This document shows positions 36,466-46,900 of a stretch of DNA of 64,000 nucleotides, one piece after another. The notes beneath the pieces were generated by a model, which ran no database searches, had not been told where the DNA came from, and saw nothing but the letters and a program-made list of their open reading frames with translations. Every line of letters begins with the position of its first letter. Within the stretch, counting starts at the first letter, position 1. The stretch comes from Dactylosporangium sucinum. Lineage in GTDB: Bacteria > Actinomycetota > Actinomycetes > Mycobacteriales > Micromonosporaceae. A program made the position numbers and the translations under genes. Where the stretch lies: the NCBI RefSeq assembly GCF_014647515.1, contig NZ_BMPI01000001.1:62001-126000 (forward strand), written 5' to 3'.

Positions 36466-37704
36466 TCAGTGCGCGGCGCGGAATACCCACCCACGCATGA
36501 GGACGAATCGCGCCAGGGTGGCGGCGAGATTGGCCACGACGAGCACGCCCATCTCCAGGACGCGGGTCGGATGCTGGCTGACCTGGTTGAGCACGGCGAG
36601 CGATCCGCTCGTCATGCCGAGTCCCAGCACGAAGAGCAGCAGGCCCTGGAACTGGTGGCGCACGGCGTGTGCCCGGCCTCGGACGCCGAACGTCAGGCGC
36701 CGGTTGACGGCGGTGTTGCCGACCGCCGTGATGAGCAGTGCCGCCAGGTTCGCCGCCTGCGCCCCGGTGTCCGGGCGCAGGACGGCGTACAGCGCGAGAT
36801 AGGCGAGCGTGCTGAGCACGCCGACGATCGCGAACCGCGCCAGCTGACGGGGCAGCCCTCGCGGTACGCCGGGGATGGGCAGCGGCAGCGACCCGCGGCC
36901 GAACTGGGCCCGCAGCGCGGTGAGGGAGGGCCGGCCGGTGATCGCCCCCTCGACCAGCCGCGCGATGCCCCTGAGGTCGGCGACGGCGGTGGGGAGGATG
37001 TCGACCCTGGAGTCCGCGTCGTCGACCCAGTCGACGGGCACCTCGTGGATGCGCAGGCCGGCGCGCTGGGCCAGCACGAGCAGCTCGGTGTCGAAGAAGA
37101 AGCCGGTGTCCCGCACGAGCGGGAGCACCTGGTCGGCCACGTCCTTGCGGATCGCCTTGAACCCGCACTGCGCGTCGGAGAAGTGGGCGGCCAGCGTGCC
37201 ACGAAGCAGCAGGTTGTACGAGCGGGAGAGCCACTCACGCTTGGCGCCGCGGACGACGCGCGCGCCGTCGGACAGGCGGGTGCCGATGGCCAGGTCGGAG
37301 TGGCCGGTCAGCAATGGCGCGACGAGGGGCAGCAGCGCCGCCAGATCGGTGGACAGGTCGACGTCGGTGTAGGCCAGCACCGCGGCGTCCGACGCCGTCC
37401 ACGCCGCCCGCAGCGCGCCGCCACGCCCCTTCTCGGCCACGTGGAGGACGGCCACCTCGGGCAGCTCGGCGGCCAGCGTGCGGGCGACGTCGAGCGTGGC
37501 GTCGGTACTGGCGTTGTCGGCGACGGTGATCCGGAACGGGTACGGGAACGTCCCGGTGAGGTTCGCGTGCAGCCGCCGCACGCCCGGCCCCAGGTCCGTC
37601 TCCTCGTTGTACACGGGGATGACGATGTCGAGGACCGGCGCCTGGAGGCCGGACCGGGTGTCGCGCGTCTGGGTGGTCGCGCGCGGAGGTCGGACATCGG
37701 TCAC
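36466..37704 (-). CDS. Glycosyltransferase family 2 fused to a GtrA-like membrane domain
   Basis: 412 residues. N-terminal GT2 domain (about 15-235): DIVIPVYNEETDLGPGVRRL, ADNASTDAT, the metal-binding TDVDLSTD (DxD-like), QCGFKAIRKDVA and FDTELLVLAQRAG, as in dolichyl-phosphate glucose/mannose synthases. The C-terminal part (about 285-412) is a four-helix GtrA domain (RFAIVGVLSTLAYLALYAVL, NLAALLITAVGNTAVNRRLTFGV). It probably makes polyprenyl-phosphate sugar and assists flipping. The GTG start at 37704 has GAGG upstream and lies 4 bases after the GT39 stop. Confidence 0.9.
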   Translation of the reverse strand: MTDVRPPRATTQTRDTRSGLQAPVLDIVIPVYNEETDLGPGVRRLHANLTGTFPYPFRITVADNASTDATLDVARTLAAELPEVAVLHVAEKGRGGALRAAWTASDAAVLAYTDVDLSTDLAALLPLVAPLLTGHSDLAIGTRLSDGARVVRGAKREWLSRSYNLLLRGTLAAHFSDAQCGFKAIRKDVADQVLPLVRDTGFFFDTELLVLAQRAGLRIHEVPVDWVDDADSRVDILPTAVADLRGIARLVEGAITGRPSLTALRAQFGRGSLPLPIPGVPRGLPRQLARFAIVGVLSTLAYLALYAVLRPDTGAQAANLAALLITAVGNTAVNRRLTFGVRGRAHAVRHQFQGLLLFVLGLGMTSGSLAVLNQVSQHPTRVLEMGVLVVANLAATLARFVLMRGWVFRAAH

Positions 37705-37708
37705 CGTC

Positions 37709-39691
37709 TCACCTCGACAGGTCGTAGATGGTGACGCCGTCGGTCGTGGTGGCCGGGTAGTTGTGCTGCACCCAGTCGGCGATCCGGGCGCTGTCGCTCG
37801 GGCGGGTGCCGGCCAAGACGCGGGCGAACGGATCGGCGATGAAGTAGTGGATCCGCTTGGCGGCGACGTCGCGCTGGAACTGGGCGAGCGTGGGCGTCGG
37901 GTCGGTACCGCTGAAGCCACCGACCGCCATCGCGGGCCGCCCCGTGGCCAGCTGATAGGTCGCCGCACCGCGCGAGCCGATCGTCGCGACGACCCAGGTG
38001 TACGCACCGGCATCGCGCGTCAGCAGCGCGCGCACCCGCGGGTCGGGTGCACGGTCGGCGAGCAGTCGCGCCATGCTGATCGCGCCGGTGGTGCGCCCGC
38101 CGCCTCGGATGCCCACGTCGGGCCAGGGACCGTCGATGCCGCCGCCCCGCCCGCCGCGGATGCCGGGCATAACGGGCCCCGCGGACACGAGCGGCCCGGA
38201 TCGGGGCGCCGCGACGGTCTGCAGGGAGTACGCCGCCGGACCGGCGAGGACGGCGACGAGGGCGGCGGCCGCGGCGAGCGCCGGAAGCACTGCCGTCGAG
38301 CGGCGGTCGTGCCGAGCCGGGCGCGCGGACCAGGCCAGCGCGGCCGCCGCCAGCAGACCCGTCACCACGACCACGGCCCGCAGCCACGGCTGGAAGGCGG
38401 CGCTGCGGTCGAGGAGCACCCAGGACCAGGCGGCGGTGCCGGCGACCACCGCGGCCAGCAGGCGCGAGCCGGCCCGGTCGCAACGCAGTCGCCACAGGGT
38501 GTGTACGCCCATGCCGGCCAGCGCCGCGACCGCCGGGGCGAGCGCCAGCGTGTAGTACGGGTGGAAGATGCCGTGCATCAGGCTGAGGACCAGTGCGGTC
38601 ACCACCAGCCACCCGCTCCACAGCACGTACGCGGCCCGCCACCGTCCGGCCTGCGTGGGTGCCGCGGCGCTCCTGCCCGCCAGCACGAAGCCGGCCACGC
38701 ACAGCACCAGGGCGGCGGGGAGCAGCCAGGCGATCTGTCCGCCGGTCGTGGCGTCGAACATCCGGCCCCAGCCGGGCCCGTCGAAGCCGAGGCGCCGCCC
38801 GTCGAATCCGGCGATCTCGTTCCCGGTGAGCCGGCCGAAGCCGTTGTACCCCAAGGCCAGTTGCAGGACGTTGTCGTCGGTGGAGCCGCCGACGTACGGG
38901 CGCAACCGTGCCGGCGTCAGCTCGACGATCGCCACCCACCAGCCGGCGGACGCGACCATCGCGGCCCCGCCGAGCAGCAGCTGCCGGACCCGGCGCCCGA
39001 CCGGGGTCGGCGCGAACATCAGGTAGGTGAGGGCGAACGCCGGCAGGACGAGCAGCGCCTGCAGCATCTTGGTGAGGAAGCCGAAGCCGACGCAGGCCCC
39101 GGCGAGCACCAGCCAGCCGCTGCGCGCGTCCTCCACCGCCCGCACGATCGCGTATGCGCCGGCGACGAGGGCCAGCATCAGCAGGGCGTCGGGGTTGTTG
39201 TACCGGAACATGAGCGTCGCCACCGGAGTCGTCGCGAGCACCGCCCCGGACAGCAGCGCCGCGCCCGGCCCGAACCACCGGCGCACGACCGCGTACAGCA
39301 ACGCGACCGTCGCCACGCCCTCCAGCGCCTGCGGCACGAGGATGCTCCACGGGTTGAGCCCGAACAGCCGTACCGAGAGGCCGGCGACCCACAGCGCGCC
39401 CGGGGTCTTGTCTACGGTGATGAAGTTCGCGGCGTCGAACGACCCGAAGAACCACGCCTTCCAGCTGGTCGAGCCGGCCTGGGCCGCCGCCGAGTAGAAC
39501 GAGTTGGCCCACCCGGACGCGCCGAGCCCCCACCCGTACAGCAGCGCGGCGACGACGAGCAGGATGGCGAGCGCGGGCCTGGCCCAGATCGGGTCCCCCT
39601 CCCGGCCGCGCAGCACGCGGCGGAAGGTCGTTGACCAACGGGATCCGACGCCTCGAGCTGTCTCGTCGACCGGCGGGAGTGCCGTGGACAT
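37709..39691 (-). CDS. Membrane glycosyltransferase, GT39/ArnT-like
   Basis: 660 residues with about 11-13 membrane segments. The first extracellular loop contains FFGSFDAANFITVDKTPGALWVAG, the acidic loop with catalytic Asp typical of PMT/ArnT-like glycosyltransferases. RYNNPDALLMLALVAGAYA and MHGIFHPYYTLALAPA are family features. The extracytoplasmic C-terminal domain (about 490-660) includes a Gly/Arg-rich linker. It likely uses the lipid-linked sugar made by the GT2 gene downstream, in an operon. ATG 39691 is the natural start. Confidence 0.9.
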   Translation of the reverse strand: MSTALPPVDETARGVGSRWSTTFRRVLRGREGDPIWARPALAILLVVAALLYGWGLGASGWANSFYSAAAQAGSTSWKAWFFGSFDAANFITVDKTPGALWVAGLSVRLFGLNPWSILVPQALEGVATVALLYAVVRRWFGPGAALLSGAVLATTPVATLMFRYNNPDALLMLALVAGAYAIVRAVEDARSGWLVLAGACVGFGFLTKMLQALLVLPAFALTYLMFAPTPVGRRVRQLLLGGAAMVASAGWWVAIVELTPARLRPYVGGSTDDNVLQLALGYNGFGRLTGNEIAGFDGRRLGFDGPGWGRMFDATTGGQIAWLLPAALVLCVAGFVLAGRSAAAPTQAGRWRAAYVLWSGWLVVTALVLSLMHGIFHPYYTLALAPAVAALAGMGVHTLWRLRCDRAGSRLLAAVVAGTAAWSWVLLDRSAAFQPWLRAVVVVTGLLAAAALAWSARPARHDRRSTAVLPALAAAAALVAVLAGPAAYSLQTVAAPRSGPLVSAGPVMPGIRGGRGGGIDGPWPDVGIRGGGRTTGAISMARLLADRAPDPRVRALLTRDAGAYTWVVATIGSRGAATYQLATGRPAMAVGGFSGTDPTPTLAQFQRDVAAKRIHYFIADPFARVLAGTRPSDSARIADWVQHNYPATTTDGVTIYDLSR

Positions 39692-39970
39692 GGCTCAACG
39701 GTAGCCAGCCCGCCTGTCCACACGGCCGCCGTCGCCCGTGAAGTTACTGTGAGGCAGGCCGCGATTGCACCGCTCGCCGCTGGGTATGGGAGTGGCTGGA
39801 CCGCATACCCTGCGACCGGCGTCGATGCCGGCGTCCGCTGGCGCAATGCCTGCCCGCCGCGTGCCCGCTGGCACTTCCCATCAGGGGGTTCTCCTGCCGA
39901 TGCAGAAACGTTATGGTCAGTGGGCTCACCGTGGATGGCCGTCGCCGCTCTCAGGGCGACGTCACGATGG
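39692..39970. other. Intergenic region ahead of the riboswitch
   Basis: About 280 bases with no supported gene; several short opposite-strand ORFs look like composition noise. A weak promoter (TTCTCC at about 39889, TATGGT at 39912-39917, 17-base spacing) could drive the riboswitch leader. Confidence 0.4.
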
Positions 39971-40106
39971 GCCCGCTGAGTCGTGCTCGCACGAGCCGGG
40001 GAACCAAGCACAACTGGGGTGAATCCACGAGGCGCTCCGCCTCGAGGTAGGGCGATCTTCCCGCCCGAATCCGTCAGCTAACCCGGTAGGCGGTTTCGGA
40101 AGGAGC
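39971..40106 (+). promoter_or_regulatory. ydaO-yuaA type cyclic di-AMP riboswitch
   Basis: The conserved blocks are all present in order: CACGAGCCGGGGAACCA (about 39990-40006), CTGGGGTGAATCC (about 40014-40026), a variable P-stem, GAGGTAGGGCGA (about 40044-40055), and the diagnostic run CCGCCCGAATCC then GTCAGCTAACCCGGTAGGCGG (about 40061-40093). This matches the ydaO leader, which turns off wall-hydrolase and transporter genes when c-di-AMP is high. A good ribosome site GGAAGGAG (40098-40105) follows at once. Downstream is a 24-codon ORF and then a lysozyme-like wall protein, a usual target class in actinobacteria. Confidence 0.9.
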
Positions 40107-40111
40107 ATCGA

Positions 40112-40186
40112 GTGCAGACCCTCGCCCGGCGCAACAGTCGCCGCCCCGTCTCGACCCGCGGCCAAGGAGCCGATCCGCCGGCGTAG
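40112..40186 (+). CDS. 24-codon ORF directly after the riboswitch (leader peptide or gene remnant)
   Basis: GTG at 40112 with GGAAGGAG 6 bases upstream, the best initiation signal in the region. It encodes an Arg-rich peptide (MQTLARRNSRRPVS...) and stops at TAG 40186. It is out of frame with the wall-protein gene (40369). It could be a leader peptide or the start of a former secreted protein broken downstream. Confidence 0.35.
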   Translation: MQTLARRNSRRPVSTRGQGADPPA

Positions 40187-40368
40187 TCCGGTCACGAGTT
40201 TCCGCGGTAGCCGCCGCGGCACCCGACGCCTCTCGTTCGGCACGCCCACAGCTCCCCCTGCACGACTGTCCATTCTGGACAGCCGGTGGATGCTGCCGTC
40301 CTCTCATGCCGAGCCCGGCTTGCCGCCGGGCCGGTGGCTGCTGCCCGGATCGGCCTGTCGAGGTTCCC

Positions 40369-41274
40369 GTGACGTACCCAAACCCTGATCATTCAACCAC
40401 CGCACCGGCCGGCGAGACCGACGATGAGCGGCCCGGCGCCGCGCACCGGCGCGGCCCCCGTCACCTGCGGCGCGACCACCGCGGCCGGCACGCCGGGGCG
40501 GGCCGGCCGCGCATCGCGCTGTACTCGGCCGGGGCGGCCATCGCCGCCGCGGCGATCGGCGCCGTGTTCGTGTCGATGTCGTCGGCCAGCCGGCCGGATC
40601 CCGTGATCCGGGCCGACACGGTCGCGGTGGGCGAACCGGACCGCTCGGCGGCCACCGAGAACCGCGCGGCCCGCGGCGAACAGCGCAGGGCGGACCCGCC
40701 CAGCCCGCAGCCGGCGTCCTCGGCCGGCGCCCAGCCGAAGGCGTCGGCGACGCAGGCGCCTACAACGGCGGTCCCGAAGGCGGCGGTACCGACGCCGAAG
40801 GCGACATCGGCGGCACCGGCGCCCGCCGCGTCGAAGCCGACCGTGCACGCACCGGTCGGCGGGCTGACCCAGGCCGAGATGAACAACGCGGTCGCCATCA
40901 TCGAGGCCGGCCAGCAGATGAACCTGCCGTCGCGCGCGTTCGTCGTGGCGATCGCCACCGCGCTGCAGGAGAGCCACCTGCAGGTGCTGGCGAACCCGAA
41001 CGTTCCCGCGTCGCTGAAGCTGCCCAACGAGGGTGTCGGGACCGACCACGACTCCGTCGGCCTGTTCCAGCAGCGGCCCAGCTGGGGACCCGTCGCCCAG
41101 CTCATGGACCCGCACCAGTCCGCGCGCCTGTTCTACGCGGCGCTGGTGAAGGTCAACGGCTGGGAGCAGCTGGCCGTCACCGTGGCGGCGCAGACCGTTC
41201 AGGTATCGGCGTTCCCGGACGCCTACGCCAAATGGCAGTCCCTCTCCGAGCAGATCGTGAACGCCGTCGTGTAG
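40369..41274 (+). CDS. Lysozyme/transglycosylase-like cell-wall protein
   Basis: 301 residues. A basic cytoplasmic N-terminus (RRGPRHLRRDHRGRHAGAG) precedes one membrane helix (IALYSAGAAIAAAAIGAVFVS), then a Pro/Ala/Ser/Lys linker (about 90-160) spanning the wall. The C-terminal domain has ALQESHLQVLANPN, where the Glu is the likely catalytic acid, and DHDSVGLFQQRPSWG, a signature of actinobacterial lysozyme-fold peptidoglycan proteins. GTG 40369 is chosen for its GAGG site 5 bases upstream. The c-di-AMP riboswitch 260 bases upstream is in line with wall-hydrolase control. Confidence 0.85.
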   Translation: MTYPNPDHSTTAPAGETDDERPGAAHRRGPRHLRRDHRGRHAGAGRPRIALYSAGAAIAAAAIGAVFVSMSSASRPDPVIRADTVAVGEPDRSAATENRAARGEQRRADPPSPQPASSAGAQPKASATQAPTTAVPKAAVPTPKATSAAPAPAASKPTVHAPVGGLTQAEMNNAVAIIEAGQQMNLPSRAFVVAIATALQESHLQVLANPNVPASLKLPNEGVGTDHDSVGLFQQRPSWGPVAQLMDPHQSARLFYAALVKVNGWEQLAVTVAAQTVQVSAFPDAYAKWQSLSEQIVNAVV

Positions 41275-41319
41275 GACCCGGTGCGGGACGGTCGCATTTG
41301 CCGATCGGAGGGCGGCACA

Positions 41320-42780
41320 TCAGCGAGCGAGGAGGCGGGCCGGGCACAAGCCCCGCTTCGCCTTGCCCGCGGGCAAGCGCATCCACTGGGCGAGGTCCAG
41401 CATCGCGGCGCCGTCGCTCACCGAGACGCCGTCGGGTCGCACGGTCAGGCGCAGGGTGCCGAGCGCGACCTCGACCGGGGCGCCGGGCTGCTGGAACCAC
41501 AGCGCCGGGCCCGGTGCGGCGGCCAGGGCGCGCCACAGGTCCGGCGGGCACGACACCTCGAGGGTCTCGCCGTGCGACCACGGGGTCTGCCAATGCGCGG
41601 CCAGGCCGTCGTGGAGCTGGCGGGTCGTGGGCGTCGGGATGTACCGCCGCGTCGCGCAGTCCATCGCGTGCTCGAGATAGCGGGACAGCTCCGGCAGGGC
41701 CGGCGTGCCGTCCAGCCGGGCGCCGACCTCGATCCCGGTGCCGGGGCGCAGGCCGTGCTCGGCGTCGAAGTTCGCGGAGAACAGCAGGCCGCGCTCGCCG
41801 TCGGCCACCGCGGCCTTGGCGTGGTTCAGATCGTCGGCGACGAGCTCGACGCCGAGGTCGTGCAGGAGACCGGCTTGACGGCGGTGGCGGTCGCGGTCGT
41901 TCATCGCGCGGACGAACAACCGCACCCGCACGCCGCGCGCGACGGCGGCGGCCAGCGGGTCGAGGAGCAGGTCGGGGTGCTCGTCCAGGCGGTTGAGGGA
42001 GAACGAGGCGAGCACCAGGTCGCGGCGGGCGCCGGCGATGACGTCGAGGAGGTTGCGGTGCAGGCCGGCCGCCGCAGGACCGTCCGTCCACACGACCGAC
42101 GACGCCGGGGCGGTGAACGCCGCCGGTGAGCGCTCGCCGCCGCGGTCCCTGACGCGGTACCCGCTGTCGAACGACGGCAGCTCGTAGCGGCAGCCAACTG
42201 TCCACATGTGCGCGAACATCCGCGCCAGCGCCGCGACGGAGCGCGGGTCGTCGAGCACGACGCCCGCCTCGCCGACGAGGGTGAACGCGCGGGTCTCGAG
42301 GTTCGCGCTGCCGACCCAGGCAACCTCGTCGTCGACGACCACGAACTTGGCGTGGCAGTTCTCGTGGCCGCGCACCGCGATGCCCTGGTGCACCAGGGAG
42401 ACGAAGCGCTTCTTCTCGGCCTCCACCTTCTGGCCGACGTCGCCGCGCTCGGCCAGCTGCGCGAGGCCCCGGCGCAGGCTGTCCTCGCTGAGCTCGCTGA
42501 TGACGTACACGCCGCCGGTCAGCCTGCGTGCGGTCTCGGCGAGGGCGTCGATCAGCTCGTCGTCGCCGAGGATGAAGCTGGTGACGAAGACCTTCCGCCG
42601 GGCGTTGCGGATGAGGTCGAGCACGGCGTCACGCAGGGACGGCGGCGAGTCGCGGAAGGTGCCGCAGAAGCGCCAGCCCGACCCGTTGCCGGCCGGAGGC
42701 TCGAAGGGCCGCTGGCCGGCGCCGCGCAGCAGGAAGAAGCCCTCGTCGGACCGGGTCGCGCCCAGATCGAGGTCAGGCAT
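41320..42780 (-). CDS. Phospholipase D-like nuclease with two HKD motifs, last gene of the CARF operon
   Basis: 486 residues. Two PLD catalytic motifs are intact: HAKFVVVDDEVAWVGSAN (H about 143, K 145, D about 150) and HAKAAVADGERGLLFSANFD (H about 320, K 322). Two HKD motifs in one chain form one active site, as in Nuc-like/DISARM DrmC-like and other PLD nucleases. No signal peptide is seen, so it acts in the cytoplasm. A short basic tail follows. The ATG at 42780 overlaps the upstream gene stop by 8 bases, so it is translationally coupled. It is the probable nucleic-acid-cutting effector or processing enzyme of the operon. Confidence 0.88.
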   Translation of the reverse strand: MPDLDLGATRSDEGFFLLRGAGQRPFEPPAGNGSGWRFCGTFRDSPPSLRDAVLDLIRNARRKVFVTSFILGDDELIDALAETARRLTGGVYVISELSEDSLRRGLAQLAERGDVGQKVEAEKKRFVSLVHQGIAVRGHENCHAKFVVVDDEVAWVGSANLETRAFTLVGEAGVVLDDPRSVAALARMFAHMWTVGCRYELPSFDSGYRVRDRGGERSPAAFTAPASSVVWTDGPAAAGLHRNLLDVIAGARRDLVLASFSLNRLDEHPDLLLDPLAAAVARGVRVRLFVRAMNDRDRHRRQAGLLHDLGVELVADDLNHAKAAVADGERGLLFSANFDAEHGLRPGTGIEVGARLDGTPALPELSRYLEHAMDCATRRYIPTPTTRQLHDGLAAHWQTPWSHGETLEVSCPPDLWRALAAAPGPALWFQQPGAPVEVALGTLRLTVRPDGVSVSDGAAMLDLAQWMRLPAGKAKRGLCPARLLAR

Positions 42781-43942
42781 AGTCGAAGTCCTCGGCCTCG
42801 CGCATGGCGTGCACCAGCGGGAAGTACCGCAGCTGCCAGGCCCGGGCCATCAGGCGTCCGCGCTCGGCCGCGTCGTGGGCGGGCACGCCGTCCTGCAGCG
42901 CCTTCTGCAGCGCGGCGTCGAGATCGATCATCGCGGCGGCCTCGGCGTCGCCGGGCGCGAGCCGCACCGCCGCCACGATGCGGGCGTGCGTGTGGCGCAC
43001 CTCCAGGCCGATCGGGGCGGTCAGCAGGCCCGTCCCGGCCAGCGCGCGGGCCTGCGCGCCGTCGACGGTCACCCGCCAGCGGCCCGGCCCGTCGCGGCGC
43101 GGCGCCGGCCAGGGCGGCTCGGTCAGGCCGATCGCCCGCATGGCCGCCTCGGCGTCGCCCGGCTCGGCGGCGAGGTCCGCGGCCAGCGCCGACCACCGCG
43201 CCACGAGCCCGGCGGCGCCGCTCAGGTCGACGGTGACCGCCTTGCCGGAGCCGCAGGCGACGTCGACGCGCACGGTCGGGCGGGCGCCGTCCTGCAGTAC
43301 CGTCGCGGCAACCTCGACAACTGGACACATCGGCAGGGGTGGGGTCCGGTCGGCGCCGGCCATCGCCGTCAGGGGCTCGTCGGCGCCGTCGGGCAGGCCG
43401 ACCACGTTCTCCGGCAGGTTCGCCACCCGCCGCGCCGCGATCCGCTCGGACAGCAGGGTCCGCACGCTGACCCGGTGCAGGCGCTCGGGCAGCGGCGCGG
43501 CGACGGAGACCTTCGGGACCCGGCGTTCCCACTCGCCCAGCCCCTCCCCCACGACCACGAGGTCATCGGTCGTGGGCAGGTACAGCAGGTCGATGGTCGC
43601 GGTCCCCGACCGCGCGGGAGCCTCGGTCGGCCGCGCCGCACCGGTGAACGGACGCAGCGCCCCGTCGCGCCAGTCGAGCAGCGCCAGGCTGTGCAGGCGC
43701 CGCGCGATGCCGGCGAAGATCAGTGGCGGCAGGCCGGTGAACGCCTCGAACGCCTCGGCGCTCAGCCGGCCGAGGCGCTCGACCGCCGCGATCGTGAACG
43801 TGTCCACCTCGTTGAGCTCGACGGGCTCGCGGGTGGTCACGGCGACGTCGCGCCACCACAGGACGGGCAGCCGGGCCCACGTGACCTGCACGCCGGGGCG
43901 GTCGTCCGGCGGCGCGGCGGCCGCCCGCGCGTACCTGGTCAC
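42773..43942 (-). CDS. Unknown protein, third gene of the CARF-helicase-PLD operon
   Basis: 389 residues; not recognised. Residues about 45-100 ([46 protein letters not shown]) have the rhythm of a winged helix, the rest is mixed alpha/beta with no clear catalytic motif, and the C-terminus ([30 protein letters not shown]) is helical. No signal peptide or membrane segment. The GTG start at 43942 overlaps the helicase stop (GTGA), and its stop overlaps the PLD start, so it is made in step with both. It is likely a specificity or bridging subunit between helicase and nuclease (inference from position). The longer frame to 44911 is a helicase shadow. Confidence 0.75.
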   Translation of the reverse strand: MTRYARAAAAPPDDRPGVQVTWARLPVLWWRDVAVTTREPVELNEVDTFTIAAVERLGRLSAEAFEAFTGLPPLIFAGIARRLHSLALLDWRDGALRPFTGAARPTEAPARSGTATIDLLYLPTTDDLVVVGEGLGEWERRVPKVSVAAPLPERLHRVSVRTLLSERIAARRVANLPENVVGLPDGADEPLTAMAGADRTPPLPMCPVVEVAATVLQDGARPTVRVDVACGSGKAVTVDLSGAAGLVARWSALAADLAAEPGDAEAAMRAIGLTEPPWPAPRRDGPGRWRVTVDGAQARALAGTGLLTAPIGLEVRHTHARIVAAVRLAPGDAEAAAMIDLDAALQKALQDGVPAHDAAERGRLMARAWQLRYFPLVHAMREAEDFDYA

Positions 43943-46900
43943 GAACCGTCCCAGTCGACGTTGACCTCCAGCACGTCCGGTGGCAGGCCGAAGAGGCCGC
44001 GGTAGAACGCCTCCGCCTCCGGCACGCCGTTGAGGGCGCGCAGGGTCGGGCGGTGGCCGACGAGCACCAGCGAGCGCCGCGCCCTTGTACAGGCGACGTT
44101 GAGGCGGTTGATGTTCTGCAGCCACGGCCCCCACCTCGGCGGCGGCACCGCCCGCGGGTTGGGCCGGCGGGTGCGGTCCTTCGGCCGGCCGAACGTGCGG
44201 CAGAACGAGATGACGACGATGTCGCTCTGCTGGCCCTGGATGCGGTCGATCGAGTCGACGACACGGAACTCGAGGTTGGGGAAGCCGGCGTACCGCGGAT
44301 GGCCCAGCCGCCCGCGGATGAGCCGCGCCTGCGCGCCGTAGAACGCGAGCACGCTGATGGTGGTGCGGCCCGGCACGCCCAGCGCGCCGAGTTCGTCGTT
44401 CCAGGTGCGGCAGACCCCGGCGACCCAGTCGGCCTCGAGATGGTTGACGAAGCTGGTGGTGCCCTCCGGCAGGTCGTCCCACGGCCACGACTGGCTGGAG
44501 GTGTCCAGGAAGACCACGGGTGCGCGGAACGACGGGGTGAGCAGCGGCTGCGGCAGCAGCGGGTCGTCGGCGGGCGGCGAGACGTACTCGCCGTCGTACA
44601 CCGGCATCCGCACCAGCTCCGCGATCCCGGGTGTCATGCGCCGCTGCTCGACGAGGCGCCGCCGCGGCCCGGTGTCCTCCGGCGTCCGAGCCACGCACCG
44701 CTCGAAGAGACTGCTGACCAGGTGCTCCCGCATCGACGCGAGCAGCGTGCGCTCGGGGTCGTCCGCGGCGCCGGCGACGTGCGAGATCTGGTCGGCGTAC
44801 ACCTTGCGGTGCGCCTCCGCCCACGCGCCGCTCGACAGCAGCCGACGCGCGATGCGGTCCACGGAGTCGACGCGGAACGGGTGCTGCTCGCGGTCGTCGA
44901 GGGCGTGCCACAGCGACGCCAGGTGCTCCACGGCGCCCCGCGGCGTGGGTGCGGCGTCCCGCTCGGCGAGGTGGATCGCGGCCATGGCGTGCACGTGGTG
45001 CTCGACGGCGGGCTCGACGTACGGCGTGAGCTGCTTCTCGTCACCGACGAGGATCCAGCGCCGCGCCCGCTGCGCCGGGATGAGAAACTCCCCGACGGTC
45101 ACCTTGCTGGCCTCGTCGACGATGAGCGTGTCGTAGTCGAGGTCCCGGAAGGGCCGCGCCCCGCCGAAGCCGACCGTGGTGGTGCAGATGAGATTGGCGG
45201 CGCTGGACACCGCGCGGCGCGCGACCTCGTGTGCGTCGCTGGCCCCGATCGTGTCGAACCACATCTGCTGCACCTCGATGAGCGTCTCCAGCGCGCGCTG
45301 CGACTCCTCCAGCGCAGCCGCGGTGGCCGGGTCCGCGCGCAGGCCTTGCTCGGCCAGGCGCCCGGCCGCGCGCGTCAAGGCCCGCTCGAGCTCCGCCTCG
45401 TCCCGCTCGGCCGCGGCGATCTTCTCCCGGTCGGCGCGCTCCCGTTCGGCCATCGGCGCGAGGAACGACCCGCGTGCGGCCGCGCGCCGGTCGGCCTCCC
45501 GCTGGGCACCCTCGTGCCGGGCCCAGGCCTCCGCGCGCAGGCGCCCGAGCCGGCGTTCCCGGCCGAGCAGCCGGGCCGGCTCGCCGAGGCCGAGCGCGTC
45601 GAGGAACCGGCCGAAGGCACCCCGCGAGCGCTCCACGGCGACCCGCCGCTCGTAGGTGGAGCGCTGCTCGGCGCCCAGCCGCATCGCCTCGGCGTAGTGC
45701 ATGCCGGCCGTGTGCTTCCAGTGCTCGAGGTGGGCGTCGAAGGCCCGGGTCTGGTCGGCGTGCCGCGCGGCCCGGTCGGCGGCGGTGCGCCGGGCGGCGA
45801 CGGTGGACTGGCGGGCCGCTTCGTGTCGCGGTACCAACGACAGCCACGAGGCGACCGCCTCACGCTGCGCCGTCACCTGACGCAGCCGGTCCCGCCACTG
45901 CGCCATCCTGCTGTTCTCCGGCGTGCGGACCCCGGCGACCGCGCCGTCGTACCCGCTCAGCGTGAAGCGCTGCACGTCGGAGGCGACATACCGGTCGTTC
46001 CACGACAGCCGCAGCGGCAGCACACCCGGCTCGTCGGCCAGCCGGCGCAGCACCTCGTCGAGCGCGACGTGGGTCGGGGCGGTCAGCAGCACCCGCTCGC
46101 CCCGGGCGATCAGGCGGCGCGCGACCTCGGTGATCACCTGCGTCTTGCCGGTGCCGGGCGGCCCCTGCACGAGGAACGCGTGTGGCGCCGCGAGTGCGCC
46201 GGCGACCGCCTCGCGCTGTGCCCGGTTCAGCGGCCGCCCGGTAACCTCGGCGACCGGCTCGTGCGGCGGGTGCAGCAGGTCCTCCGGCCGGCACAGCAGG
46301 GTCGCCAGGGCCGTCCAGTTGCCGACGGTGCGCTCGTCCAGGAACGTGTGCAGCGCCTGCGCGTGGCGCCCGTACCGGAGTTCGCCGGTCTCCGACACGA
46401 CCACCCGGGTGCCCGGCCCGAGCCGGCGGCGTGCCGTCTCGGCGTCGCGGTGCCGCTCGGGGCGGGTGAGTACCACGAGGTCGTCGACGACCTCCGCCGC
46501 TTCCAGGGTCATCGCGGCGTCCTGGTCGTCGGACGGCCACACGGTGAGCCGCCCGGCGTCGTCGCCGACCGCGAACGGCGCCGGCGCGTCGAGCCGGACG
46601 ACGAGCTCGCCCGCGGCGGGGTGCTCCGCGCCGAACCACGCCGCGCCGTCGACCACCTCGCCCCGCGCGGTCGCCTTGTCGCCGAACCTGGCCTGCTGCC
46701 GGGCCAGCTCGAACAGCGCGCGCAGCGACCCGTACCGGCGGCGCGCGTCGTGGCGCAGCTCGGCCTGCCGGCGCGGGGTCAGCCGCACGCGGGTCAGCGT
46801 CCGCTCGGCCTCCCGCCGCAGCCGCCGCCGGTCGAGCTCCTGGATGAGCACGGTGAGATCGCACCGCGGCGCGGCGGCCGGGTCGTGCAGCGTCACCCGG

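Noticed and set aside
39744..40022. Short ORFs on both strands between the GT39 gene and the riboswitch
   Set aside because: No ribosome sites, no conserved motifs, and overlapping frames in both directions with equal quality.
40112..40368. Possible full-length wall protein starting directly after the riboswitch
   Set aside because: The frame stops at 40186 and is not in phase with the gene at 40369, so joining them would need at least one frameshift I cannot place.
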